NCBI GenBank assembly: GCA_001414485.1
Contig: LLEY01000012.1
Location: 1 to 64,000 of the forward strand
DNA length: 64,000 bases
Source: Calycina herbarum
Taxonomy: Eukaryota > Ascomycota > Leotiomycetes > Helotiales > Pezizellaceae
Direction: 5' to 3'
Below are positions 45,995-56,772 of this stretch, one piece after another. The notes under the pieces were generated by a model. It searched no databases. It was given only the letters and a program-made list of their open reading frames with translations, and was not told where the DNA came from. Position 1 is the first letter of the stretch, and each line of letters opens with the position of its first letter. Position numbers and translations under genes: made by a program.

Positions 45995-48298
45995 ATGACA
46001 ACTAATGGCAATATGGCAAGGTGTATGGTTTTGACACAAATAATTGTTCTACTCTCCCTCTCTTCAGGTCAGTAACCTTTTCTTGTAAAACACATTCTAA
46101 CAAAAGTCATCAGTGGGAAAACTACAGCCAGTCGCTCCGAGAGCCACACCACTTCGGAACACTGCTCTGGGTACAAGCGCAACAGAAACTGCGTCAATCA
46201 ATCCATCTCATCCTATGATCACGCCTTCACCGGTTCTTAACCTTGCCTCTGTTGATAATATTGCCGGTCAGCCGCTTAGCTGTTTCGCCTCGGAATACTT
46301 GAGCAGTTTCACTAGGGCCCCTTATAGTAACTGGCTAGGAAAGCAAACGATACTAGAAAACAAATGTTATACCTTAGACAACAGCACCGATTCATGCCAT
46401 AGGTGGACGGACAGGTCTTTTGGGGGATGTCAAGTGTGCGTTACACCCAAAATAATGTCACATGGGGAGAATTAACTCTACGCTTAGCAATTTTTATGGT
46501 GTAACATTGGTTTACTTTCGAACCAACGAAGATAGGAAAGCACATCCTTCAACGATATACGATCCGGTATACGGTTACACATTGTGAGCCTCCCTTATCT
46601 ATTAGAAGATCAATCACCTAAATTGGATTACAGCACATTTCCATCAGTGTATATGGTATGGACATCAATCAGTGCATGGCACGAATGTTCTACGGTTTCG
46701 CGTAAAGAATATACATCCCTTACAAGCACAGTGACACAGTCAGACACTACGGTCACCTATAACTATGAGACAATCGGTATGAAACTGGATCAATTTCATC
46801 AACTCGGCCCCGTACTGAGGAACGTTATCCTTCCATTTGATCTTGCAGATGTCAGTAGCCTGGAACAACCACCAGCGCAACCGCCGATGGTACAATCATC
46901 TATCCCCACCCTACTCCGCAGCCCCTCACACTGTCACATTTATATTCAGACTGTCCGGATCCAAGTTTACCACCAGATTACCTTTGGTCAGAGTGGATTC
47001 GTTGCAATCCCTGGCTCAATGTTCCACTGGGGATCCAATCACGACTTGGGGACTTATTTTGGAAAGACTGTGATGTTTATTTTAAGCATAGAGGATTTCC
47101 CGATCCGCCATATCCTCTCGAGTTCGACTCAGCTCTTTCCTCAACAGCACCCGCCGCACCACCTTCGCAAAACCAAAATGTTGGAAATGTTGCAATTGCT
47201 CAGCAGAGCGTTGATCCGGGCTTGCCACAGAAAACACCTCCGCCCGTATCTACACAGCTTCCAGTCAGCAACGACCCCTCACCCGAGAACGTTGCGGCAG
47301 CAAATAATGCACGCCCTGGAGGCAATGACTTTCCAAACAATCCGGCTGGTACTCCAGTTATGAAACATAATGACATGCCAACTGGTCCAAGTACAAAGAA
47401 TCCCACCACCCCGGTTTCAATGGGGAATGGATTACTCCCTGGCAAGGATAGTCCGCAAAGTCCTAACATCGGACAAAATAGCCCAAGTTCTCACAACAAC
47501 CCCTCACCAAATATCTTACCTCAAGTACACGATATTCCTTCAAATAAGCCAACCCCAGAAAACATCGCCGGAACGAATAAACCTCAGGAAAACGAAGCAA
47601 ACCTCATTCCCGCCATCCCAATCACTTCATTTCGCACCAACATAATTTCTGCAATCCCAGAATCTGATAATAGAGCAGGAGCATTCACCCTTCCCGGAGG
47701 CTCAACAATCCCAGTCAACAGTGTAGCAACATTAACTCCCACTGGCAAAAATGAAAAGCCAGTAGCACTTTCCGTCATCCCAGGCTCTGGAAGTGAAGCC
47801 GGGAGATTAATGCTCAGCACTGTCGATTCGAATTCAGCAACTATCATCCCACTCCCAAAAGCAGTTGGAGAAACGGCAGTTTACATGTCCCAAACACTTG
47901 TACTTGGTGGCCCTGCATCTACCATCTCGAGTCTAGGTGCTGTTGTTACCTATGGACCTTCGGGGTTTATTGTACAATACCCTAATGGTGGTGTAATATC
48001 TACGTTTCCTGTAAATGGGGACCGTACTTTTTCAACTGCTACTACTGAACGAAATATGGGAGCCGTAATTGAGCCTATATGGTTTGGTGGAGATGATGGT
48101 GGTTCTACGCGTGTAGGAAATAGCGTAGGACCTTCTTTTGTGGGCCAGGTTTTTGTTGGAAATCCATCGGGAGGGGTGAGTCCTGGGAAAGGGAAAGAAA
48201 ATTCAAGTGTTGCTTTTACTGGGGTCGGTGGGCGTACTGGAATTAATACTGAGTTTGGGGTGGTAGTGGTGTTTTTGGCTGGTATTTGTTTGTTGTAG
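45995..48298 (+). CDS. Probable secreted, GPI-anchored Ser/Thr/Pro-rich protein (structure uncertain)
   Basis: The N-terminus (ATG at 45995 or 46013) gives a signal peptide, MARCMVLTQIIVLLSLSS. It is followed by a short intron (GTCAGT...TTCTAACAAAAGTCATCAG) and an exon with TSATETASINPSHPM and several Cys. A segment at 46584-46770 includes TSLTSTVTQSDTTVTYNYE. A long open frame from 46859 to the stop at 48298 contains SDCPDPSLPPDYLWSEW, then a Pro/Asn/Ser-rich stretch, then a Thr/Ser/Gly-rich region. It ends in a hydrophobic tail (VVVVFLAGICLL), as in GPI anchoring. I could not join the 46.1-46.9 kb segments with full frame continuity, so an intron is misplaced or the gene is damaged. No catalytic domain; probably a wall or surface protein. 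Confidence 0.55.
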
Positions 48299-48659
48299 AC
48301 TTTGCTAGGTAAAGTTTCTGAACTCTAGATTGTAGCTATGATTTGAACATTGTCACCTCCATTTTAGAGAGAGCATAATATATTCTTGTACTATATCAGC
48401 TGAACTGGTATATATTATTCACCACTTATAGAATCAGTGAATTACCTGTTTCTGGATATACTCTAAACTAGCTACAAATCATCATTTATCACTTCCATGG
48501 TTCATATGCACATTTGTAGGAGTGGGAGCTTTGAATACAAAAGCTGACCTTGAAGCTAGGTGTATATATAATAAGGTAGATACCGATGGATAGCCCTACC
48601 TTACAGAATCAGAAGCATTCACTTCACGCAAATGCGTACGAGAACTATAAAAGAGATAC

Positions 48660-48865
48660 TATCTTTAGTTAGTTTTAGTTTTCTAAACTTTTAAAATATT
48701 TATATTAAAAAAATCTTACTAAGATAAGTATCTAGTTCTTTATACTTTTAGAATGTTCTAGAATTTATATAATAAACTTAATTATCTAAAATATTTTAAT
48801 AAATATAACAAATTAGTTAAACTTACTAGACGTAATATTTAATACTATAAGCTTATAATAGATTA
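48660..48865 (+). repeat. AT-rich dispersed repeat, copy A
   Basis: Contains TTCTAAAC, CTTTATACTTTTA, then TTACTAGACG and TTTAATACTATAAG in the same order as copies B (55385), C (58672, inverted) and D (50719). Heavily AT-shifted. TE3 inserted at its right end. Confidence 0.6.
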
Positions 48866-50716
48866 ACGTGTTTCACAAGCGAGTCGCCTACCTAAGCGAG
48901 TCGCCTACTTTTTCAATCTAGTATTATTACGATATAAAATACTTAACACTATACAAAGTTTTTAAACTATAGAAGCTACCTAGTATTATTTAGAACTTTC
49001 GCTATCTTCTATATTAAGTATTTCTGTCTAATAAGTACGAGAATTATACCCAGTTTTGCTATAACAGCTATAGTACCTGTTTACACGAACTCTCTTCCTA
49101 GACTCTTTACCTTGTTTCTAGTCGCTAGTTTCCTTAAAAGTAATTAAATCAGCTACCTAGCCTACTATTAATATCTCTTAACTCTTAATATACTTCCTCT
49201 TACGACTTTTACGCTTAGTTATAGCCTTAGTTATCTTACAAAGACTAGTAATTTCCTTATATATTAATACTATATTATATATCACCCTAGTAGAGCCTTT
49301 TTCGAGTTGATTAAGAGACTGAATAATAGAACTAGGTAACGAGTCTTAATGTCTTTAAATCCGATCTCGAATAAGCGTTAATTAAGCTATTATTTCGCAC
49401 GCGTTACTTAGTATTTTAAGTGTCTATAGAGTGTCTTCTAGTATCGTTAGTATTAGCGTACAGAGCCTTAAATCAAGCTTTAATAACACAGCTTCTAGGT
49501 TATATAGGACTAGCCTAGTATCTTTAAAACTCGCGTAGATATTGCCTTTTATAAATGCTTTATAAAAAGCTATTTTAAACGCTAGAAGAAAGGCTTCTTT
49601 AGTAATATGATTAATATAATTATATACTAAGCCTAATATCTCAGCTCTATACGCTTACTTTAAAAGCGAGAAGTAGACTATATTAAGAAGCTATAGTAGG
49701 TGTAATAAGTGTAGAGGTATATAGAGGGTAATAATGTTTAAGTCTTTATAGAGTTACTAGAATTCGAGTAAGTTATAGCTTTTATAACTATTAACAATTA
49801 ATACACGGTATCCTCCTACACTTTACGCCTTTATATGTTTATTAAAATGCTTTAACTATATAACTCTAAGCTTATTATTTGTCTAGCCGTTGTCGCTAAC
49901 CTTAATTACCTAATTATATAGTATATATATGTCTTAGTACTAAGAAGAAATAAGTACTTTGCCTACGAATATAATAAATAGTAGGATTACCTATCCTATT
50001 ACGTTAACTTCTTAAATAACTATAACCTACTTACGATTGCTTAGCTGAACTTGCTTTCGCTTCCTACGCGTTTCTAAGCTTATAACAACTAGTTAGGACG
50101 AAATAACTCCTATTATAAAGCTACTTTCGTTAAAGTTATAAATATCCTCATCTTAAATACTATATTTCTCTTTTATAGACTATATAAGCATAAACCATGG
50201 GCTAATAACTTACAGATCCTTAGTCAAAGCTCGCTAACGATCGTAAGAACGACTCTAATAAGTTTTAAGCTTAGGTATACGTTTAATGAAGTTGTCTAGC
50301 TAGTTCTTGCCTATAGGCTTTCTGTCGCGCTCTCTTAGTAGATTGTTGGCTATATCTCGTACTATATCCCTTATAGGCGAAAACCCTCGCGAATCCAACT
50401 CTAATATATATCTAACTATTGCCTCCTCCTCTCGCTTCGTAAGCTTTTTCGAATTAGGCTGGTAATCGCGTCGTAAGGGCTTTCTAGTGCGTCGGTCAGA
50501 GAGAGTCTTTCGAGGAACCTAGTAAATCTTTGCAGCGCTTCGTTCGGTCAATAACACGTTGTTTTCGAGTCCTTAGGTCGCTAAAATAATATTAGCTTCT
50601 TAAGAAGGTAATTGAACGTTGTGGTGTTGAGCTATTACGATTTAAAGGTAGTAGATGGTACGCGACTAGGAAAGTAGGCGACCCGCTTGGGTAGGCGACT
50701 CGCTTGTGAAACACGT
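48866..50716 (-). mobile_element. TE3: third Fot1/pogo-type transposon
   Basis: 1851 bp with TA targets at 48864-48865 and 50717-50718. TIRs of about 46 bp (48866-48911, 50671-50716) have two mismatches. Each is ACGTGTTTC followed by two 17-bp units sharing AAGCGAGTCGCCTAC. The minus strand encodes a badly decayed transposase. Recognisable pieces are ERSAAKIY, LELDSRGFSP and, at the C-terminus, CYSKTGYNSRTY, a RIP-damaged version of the CCHC knuckle seen in TE1. Its sequence is more divergent than TE1 and TE2 are from each other. Confidence 0.85.
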
Positions 50717-50718
50717 TA

Positions 50719-51075
50719 TTTATATTGAATAAATCTTATTTTAATAAGAACCTAGTACTTTATACTGTCGGTATGCATAAGTGGTTAGCACTTCCACGTG
50801 CCCGTCTCGCTTAGCGAGGAAGGGCAGGTATTTAAGTAGGACCGAGTACAGCTTGTACTCGGCATGCATCAACGATAGTTACAACGATAATATACTCTTT
50901 TTGCATCACGCTATTGACCACCAAGTCAAACCAACATATACTTTTAAAATTGTCTAGACTTTATTTAACTCCTTAAATTATCTTAAATAATATAATAGAA
51001 TAGTTAAATTTACTAGACTTATTTATAAAGTAGTATTATAATTAGTTAATTCTAAAATTAGTAAATAAAGTATAC
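50719..51075 (+). repeat. AT-rich dispersed repeat, copy D
   Basis: Aligns to copy A (ACCTAGTACTTTATAC, TTTTAAAATTGTCTAG, TTTACTAGACTT) and ends AGTAAATAAA as B and C end GTGAATAAA. It is interrupted by the solo LTR at the exact point TTTATAC / TTTTA. The boundary with copy A, across TE3, is uncertain. Confidence 0.55.
50766..50936. mobile_element. Solo LTR (171 bp) with 5-bp target duplication
   Basis: Begins TGTCGGT and ends ACCAACA, near-perfect inverted termini. It is flanked on both sides by TATAC (50761-50765 and 50937-50941). Copy A of the surrounding repeat has an uninterrupted TTTATACTTTTA at the same place, confirming the insertion. It is GC-richer than its surroundings and has a CACGTG word. 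The small size suggests a copia-type element; the internal part was removed by LTR-LTR recombination. Confidence 0.85.
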
Positions 51076-51753
51076 TAGAATAGTTATATAATTCCTTTCT
51101 CTCTCTCTCTATCTTAAAAAGAGGTATTTGAATTTGAGTATCTAAATATCAACTCATGGTTTGTTAGAGTTAGTGAATTATATGGTAGGTTGCTATGTCA
51201 GTGTGGTGCTGAATTGTCTTCTCGTCTAAATTCGCTTAGCTTTGGATGACAAAGTAAGAGGGGAAACTTTCCTGACTAGATTGGACAGAAATGTGTAACA
51301 TTATGAAAATAATTAATTGATATCCTATGAAAGAACATTGCCCTGTGAGCATTATCACAAAGTCAATCTATTCAGAGGCCGAATTAACCAGTTAGTAGCC
51401 GATTGCTTTCTTTCTCTTTTCATGTTGCCACCAAAGGCCTAAGTTCTGTATCTGAATCATTTTTTGCAGTTTCAGGGCTTACTTTTCATTCTTACAGTCG
51501 TTCGATTGACTGCAAGCTCTCAGCACAACGTTACCAGCGCCTTTCCCAAGTCAATGCCCTTCTCTGAGAATCCGCACAAGAATCAATACATTCCTAGGGT
51601 TTCTTTTGTGTCCCACCAACGTGCCATCAACTAGACGAACCATCATTCAAATATTCTGGGTAGTAAGGGTAGGTTCCTTCCATGACGCCCGCCTCGAGCG
51701 ACGAATTGAAGCTAATGTTGCCGCTCAGCAGAATCTTGATTCATCGAGCCAAA
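51076..51753. other. Intergenic region and 5' leader of the first MYND gene
   Basis: Contains a likely 5' UTR intron (GTAAGG near 51662 to ...GCTAATGTTGCCGCTCAG near 51727). No other gene was seen. Confidence 0.5.
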
Positions 51754-52662
51754 ATGTCGTCCACCAACAACACCTCTCCCAATATGACACCAGAAATTTG
51801 CGATCTATGCGGCGCACTCGAGGCCGCTCCCGTGCTTTGCCCAAAGTGCGCGACCCCATACTGCACCTCGGGATGTAGAGATGCGGACAAGGAGAAACAT
51901 GAGCTATTCTGCGAACACTTTGCAGCATTCTTAGAAAGCTATCCACAACCGCCAGCCGATGGAAACTTCGTGCTTGCTGCTATCTTCGATGAGGACTTGC
52001 ACCTAGCTTGGCTAGATGTAGTAGCTGCTTCCAACAAGAAGGAAGGCCAAAAGGAGCAAGCTCAGCTTATCGCATGCGAGGGTCCTCTCGGCGTTTCTGA
52101 TATGCCCACGACTAAAGGCCTTAGCATTCAGGTTAAAAATCTCGTTCCCAGTGCTGGAAACAACCAAGTCCGACTATTCTATCTAAAGGGCTTCCGTCCC
52201 AGCGACGTCGAACCCAACAAGTACGTTGAGAATTTATTGGCTGGAGAGAGAAAGCGTGGTTGGAGAGGACCGATTGTGGTTGCAAGAGCTGTCATTGTTG
52301 ACACAGAATTCAATGCTTCGTATGGAAACGTTACTCCGAAAGACGTCCATACCGCCTCTCAATTTCTTATTGAGCATTACGACAACTTGGTGGGAAAACC
52401 CGAGGTCGAGACTTCCAAGCACCGTCAAGCTCCACCCAAGAAGGATCACCTCCAAGCTGCGGCTCGTCAACGACGTCAACAACAAGAGATCAAGAATTCT
52501 CAAAATCCCCCTTCTGGCGAAGATGCTTGGACTTGCATGTTTTGTGAATATGAACGTATCTTTGGCACGCCACCAGAGGCTTTGATCCAACAATACGAGA
52601 TCAAGGATAAGCGGGCCAAGAAGCAAGCGGCAGAAAGACGAAAAATTTGGGAGCTCAACTAG
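51754..52662 (+). CDS. MYND-type zinc finger protein, paralogue 1 (302 aa)
   Basis: Single coding exon. I chose the ATG at 51754 (MSSTNNTSPNM) because an in-frame ATG at 51682 lies inside a probable 5' UTR intron. The MYND finger is at residues ~15-53: CDLCGALEAAPVLCPKC, YCTSGC, H and FC in the C-x2-C...C-x2-C...C-x3-C...H-x3-C order. MYND fingers usually bind proline-rich partners. The remainder is a domain shared with the two genes downstream (for example NKYVENLLAGERKRGWRGP). It is shorter than paralogues 2 and 3, ending in a Lys/Gln/Arg-rich helical tail with CMFC. Probably cytosolic or nuclear; role unknown. Confidence 0.88.
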   Translation: MSSTNNTSPNMTPEICDLCGALEAAPVLCPKCATPYCTSGCRDADKEKHELFCEHFAAFLESYPQPPADGNFVLAAIFDEDLHLAWLDVVAASNKKEGQKEQAQLIACEGPLGVSDMPTTKGLSIQVKNLVPSAGNNQVRLFYLKGFRPSDVEPNKYVENLLAGERKRGWRGPIVVARAVIVDTEFNASYGNVTPKDVHTASQFLIEHYDNLVGKPEVETSKHRQAPPKKDHLQAAARQRRQQQEIKNSQNPPSGEDAWTCMFCEYERIFGTPPEALIQQYEIKDKRAKKQAAERRKIWELN

Positions 52663-53628
52663 TCATCCCATAGCCTCCCATCAGACGCAGACGAGGAAGA
52701 GATGTAAGACACCATCGATAAAATCCTGATACAAGGGAGGGTTAGGAGAAATATTAGGAAAATGGAATTTTAAGACCAAATCTTGATTTGACTAGATATT
52801 GGTTTGTCATCCCATGGAAGAGGAACAAATGGGAATTACTATGGACGTGGAAAACGGTACCTCAGATAAATAACTCTTCGTAATTACAGAAATTTGACAC
52901 CTTTTCATTATTTGCACGAGAGAGTCACATTGCTATTGTAAACACAGCCACCCACTACGACCACCACGTGGCTGTCAATGCTGGTAGGGTTCAACGTCGA
53001 TAACCGTCGTAGTGATTTTTCTATTCGATCTAGTATTTACCTTCAGATCTGGTTTCAAGATAAAAAATCATCTCGTGGTCGGCTGAAACCGAAAAGCAAA
53101 CACCATGCTCGATTTCGTTCTCCTTTCCTTGGGGAAATACAAAGAAAAAATGAAGCAGAGGGGGCAAGAGCGAGCACTTGACAACTTGAATCTTACCCTC
53201 GGCAGAAATAAGAGATTGTAGCTAGGGGTGTGTGATCTTGTTATTTACTAAAAGCGTGTACCCTCCACAACCACCGGCCTCCAGTCACCGCACTCTCAAC
53301 GCGATCCCGTAACGTCAGCGCAGACGGCCCACATTTCTTGGATTGGCTAATATCGATTTGATTTCAACACCAACAACGCTTCGAGGTTCGATCTCATTGC
53401 ATCTCACTTTTATTTCCACAACCAGAAGTTCTCCTTCACGCCAGCAACGAAGCCGGCCTAACGATCCGTCCTCTCGTCCCTCAGCGTAAAGGTGAGATCC
53501 AATCCTGTTTAGGCCTTGATTGTCAGCTCAGCGTGGAAAACCTGACCTGGTGGATTGAAACTGATGTTTGACTGTAGTACAACGAAAATAAATCAATCAC
53601 TTTCAGAAAGCGAGAAACATCTGGCAAG
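52663..53628. other. Intergenic region between MYND paralogues 1 and 2
   Basis: 3' flank of paralogue 1 and promoter plus leader of paralogue 2. No additional gene was recognised. Confidence 0.5.
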
Positions 53629-54996
53629 ATGAAAACTCTAAGATGCGTCGTCTGCCGCAAGAAGACCGCACCTATCACCTGTCATCATTGCAACATCTCG
53701 AAGTACTGTTCCTCCAAGTGCCTCGACATCGACAAGCCCGTCCATGAGAAGATTTGCCATCAATTCGCAGAATTTTTGGCAAACAATACACGGCCAGCCC
53801 CAACTGATTCTGCTTCATTAAAACTCGCGGTTCTCCTCAAGGAAGATTCAACAGATCTACAATTTCTGTGGGTGGAGTGCGAGAGGAAAGATGCCGAAGT
53901 AGGTGGATATTGGTACGAAACATTCAATGCCTACACATATATCATACCTGGCTTGACACCAGGTCCTGATATTCGTGGTGTGGACCGAATGATGATCGGC
54001 GAGCATATGGGACCTAAATTCAATCTTGGTCACGTAATCGAACTTTGGCTCCAAGCAGAATTCATGGGAAACGGCGCAAAGCCAAAGAAATATGCTCAAA
54101 ATCTCCTGATAGGAGAGAGAAAGTGAGATTGGAGAGGATTGTTTATGTTTTTGAGCAGCATCGACACATACCCCGAATATGAAAGCCCTGCCTACCTGGA
54201 TATCATCCCCTTGGATGTTGATGTTGTTTCAGAAGTCCTTCGAATGCATGGTGAATTCGTTGGGCAAAACACAAATGTTATATTCAAACGGATGGTATCT
54301 TCTAGGCCTGCTATTGTAGATGGCATCAGAATCAATTGCGAGGGTGAGGCGAATTTGCAGACTGATAACCTCGCGCACTTTAGTCTTGTCACATCAAGTC
54401 ATCCTATCTGGATGGTTGGGTTGGCTTCCGACCTCACGCAACTCCTCGAATTTCCACTTTATGTGATGAGGGTGCAAGACATGATGCTTGAGGGAACGGA
54501 GCTTAAGTGGAGCGGAACATATCACCCTCTTATTAACGAACTCGCTGCCCCGCTACTCGTTCGTTTTAATCCTGAGCCTGGAGAGAATTGGAACATCATT
54601 GAAAACCCAGAATGGAAAACACCCGGGTTATTTGGTGTACTGAGTGGTACGGTCTTGGCGGTACGAACCGATGGAAAAATTCTGACGCACTACCACATTC
54701 ATGCCTTGTATCTTTATTACACTCGTGTCCTTTTACCAAAGCTTAGCGAATGCGATGCTACCAACAAGAGCGAGCCTGGACGCTGTGAAGCACGCAAGGA
54801 ACTATTGAGCAAGTACTTTTGCCGTTCCACCTTTTCCGAGTTCTTTGAGCGTTGCAGGAGCGAAGAGCATAAAGGAGCGATCCCTTTGGAGACACGTGAA
54901 TGGGACGACGAGGAGATGAAGCACAAGCAAGAAATGTACGAGGAGGACCAGTGGGCCTGGACCCTTGCACTTTATCCTTATGAAATGGTTATGTAA
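53629..54996 (+). pseudogene. MYND-type zinc finger protein, paralogue 2, with one in-frame TGA
   Basis: One frame of 456 codons from MKTLRCVVCRKKTAPITC to YPYEMVM, interrupted only by TGA at codon 166 (54124-54126). The MYND finger (residues 6-43) keeps all Cys/His ligands. The stop follows KKYAQNLLIGERK and precedes DWRGL; paralogues 1 and 3 have Arg at that position, so a single CGA-to-TGA change explains it. After the stop the sequence stays coding-like to the end, with motifs shared with paralogue 3 (FNPEPGENW against VNPEPGECW; EARKELLSKYF against EARKEVIKRYL). It is either a very recent pseudogene, a readthrough gene, or a shorter 165-aa protein. No splice pair removing the stop is obvious. 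Confidence 0.85.
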
Positions 54997-55384
54997 TCTT
55001 CCTTCTTTCATTGTCACCTATGCGCCTGGGACAAAGAATGGCAGAGGAGCTCCGAAATATGGGATTGAAAATTCATCATTTAACGAAGCTTAGTAGTTGA
55101 CTGAATGAGATAATGGCGATTTTTCAATGTGGGACTCCCTTTGGTCTTCGCCAAAAGGGCTTCAGATAGAATCACTCTCCAACAAATGACTGGAATTTGA
55201 TAACCAAAACCGCGCCTTCGATTCGCGTGATTGTAGAATATTGTAAACACCGCCGCCTACTAGCCGGGAATCCACAAAATCCCCACCCAACCCCACAATT
55301 TCAAGACATCTCTAATTAAAATCTTGATTTAATTTTGTTCAGCGGTATAGCCTTAAGTTGATTTCTATGCTCTGTTCAGCTAAC

Positions 55385-55600
55385 TGAATTATTCTAAACT
55401 TTCTGGAATAATCAAAGTAGATAAATATTACTCGGATGAGTATCCATACTCTAGACTCTTAAAAAGTTCCAGACTTTAGCTGATTAGCTTAATTAATCAA
55501 ATACCCTTATAAACAATATAATTTGATAATTGAGTTTACTAGACTCAATGTTTAATACTCTGAAGTAGTAGTCAATATCACAATTGGTGAATAAACACCC
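55385..55600 (+). repeat. AT-rich dispersed repeat, copy B
   Basis: Contains TTCTAAAC, TTACTCGGATGAGTA, GTTTACTAGACTC and a terminal GTGAATAAA. It shares an exact 15-base word with copy C in inverted orientation on the far side of MYND paralogue 3. Confidence 0.7.
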
Positions 55601-56772
55601 TTTGCATCCATCAATTATCAGGTTTCTTGCCCCCTGGCTCAACAGTTCTCGTTGGCTAGACGAGTGAGCTCTCCTTAGGAGTGCTCATAAACCTGGATAT
55701 AGGTCTACTCACGTTGGGTAGTGTCAGCTCTGGGAGCCCGGATCAATTTGATATTTCCATAGACCCGTCCGATTACCAAAATGAATCTAAACTCAGTCAG
55801 TCTAGTCTTCAAACCTTGGGGCACTCCTCGTCCCAAGATTACTTTCGCTAGGTTTATCTAGACTTCTTTAGGTATTCTTTTTTGGCGGCGGTCGTTGCAT
55901 TTAATTAAGTACTTGGTGTTGAGGATGGGCAAAAAACTGGTACAACAGCTAGTCTGGGCACTGTAATAGAGGAGAAATGGCGCGTGTATCTCGAGGTCTT
56001 AGTATGTGTTTGTTTTTTTGACTTCCTATACAGGTTCAGAGAGCTAAGCGAGCACGTGATGTGAATGTAAGTTTAATCGCCAACCTCCTCGATTTTGCCA
56101 CTTTGACAACAAGGAACAACACAAAAGCGCTCATGTAGTGCGCAACCCTCATCGCCTTCTGCAAAAGAAGATCTCAACATTCCCCGAACTTAGCGCAAGG
56201 TCACCTCACCATATTCGCCTTGTTGAAGCCGATTACTTCAAGACCCGCAGTCTCATTGACCGCAGCTTTAATAACGCATCACTTCTAGACTTTTTTGATA
56301 TTTTTCTGATACCTTTGCTATTGTTGTTTTAGAAGGGTCTACCATGGTCTTCACCTTTACCACAAAGCACGGGTATTCGCTCTCGCGGTGCTTTGTTTTG
56401 GACTGGCGATTTACCTTACTATCCCGCTTTTTCTTTTCGCACGAAAGATTCACCTTTACTCGTCACCTCTGAAGACTGCCAACAGGGCCTTAACTTCTTG
56501 CCGCAGCATCTACAGAACACTTCTTCAACAACACTTCGCAAAACGCATCATACCAAGCTGCAAAGCTTTCCATCTTCTGGACCTGGCGTTTCGATTCAGA
56601 AGCCATCGACTGTGCATATTTACCTCGTCCGGCTTCGACCGCTTTCCCCAAAAGCCGCAAAGGTGAGTAAAACTCGATTTTGCTACTTGTCGTCGGTCAT
56701 CAAACGAGTTGACAAGAACTCGAATATTCAAAAACTTCAAAGTTTGCAGCTAACATATCCCCGTTACCCCAG
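55601..56772. other. Intergenic region and 5' leader of MYND paralogue 3
   Basis: A likely leader intron runs from GTGAGT near 56664 to GCTAACATATCCCCGTTACCCCAG at 56772, immediately before the ATG. The upstream exon stays open in frame but has no in-frame ATG that I can support. No separate gene was seen. Confidence 0.5.

Noticed and set aside
48866..48911. Tandem repeats at transposon ends as a mini CRISPR-like array
   Set aside because: Only two units with no spacers, mirrored at the other end of a TA-flanked transposon, in a eukaryotic genome.
51682..51753. Longer start for MYND paralogue 1
   Set aside because: The upstream in-frame ATG falls inside a probable leader intron ending in GCTAATGTTGCCGCTCAG; the ATG at 51754 is more likely.
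56344..56772. Extra N-terminal coding exon for MYND paralogue 3
   Set aside because: The upstream exon is open in frame but has no in-frame ATG; it is better read as a leader with an intron ending at the start codon.
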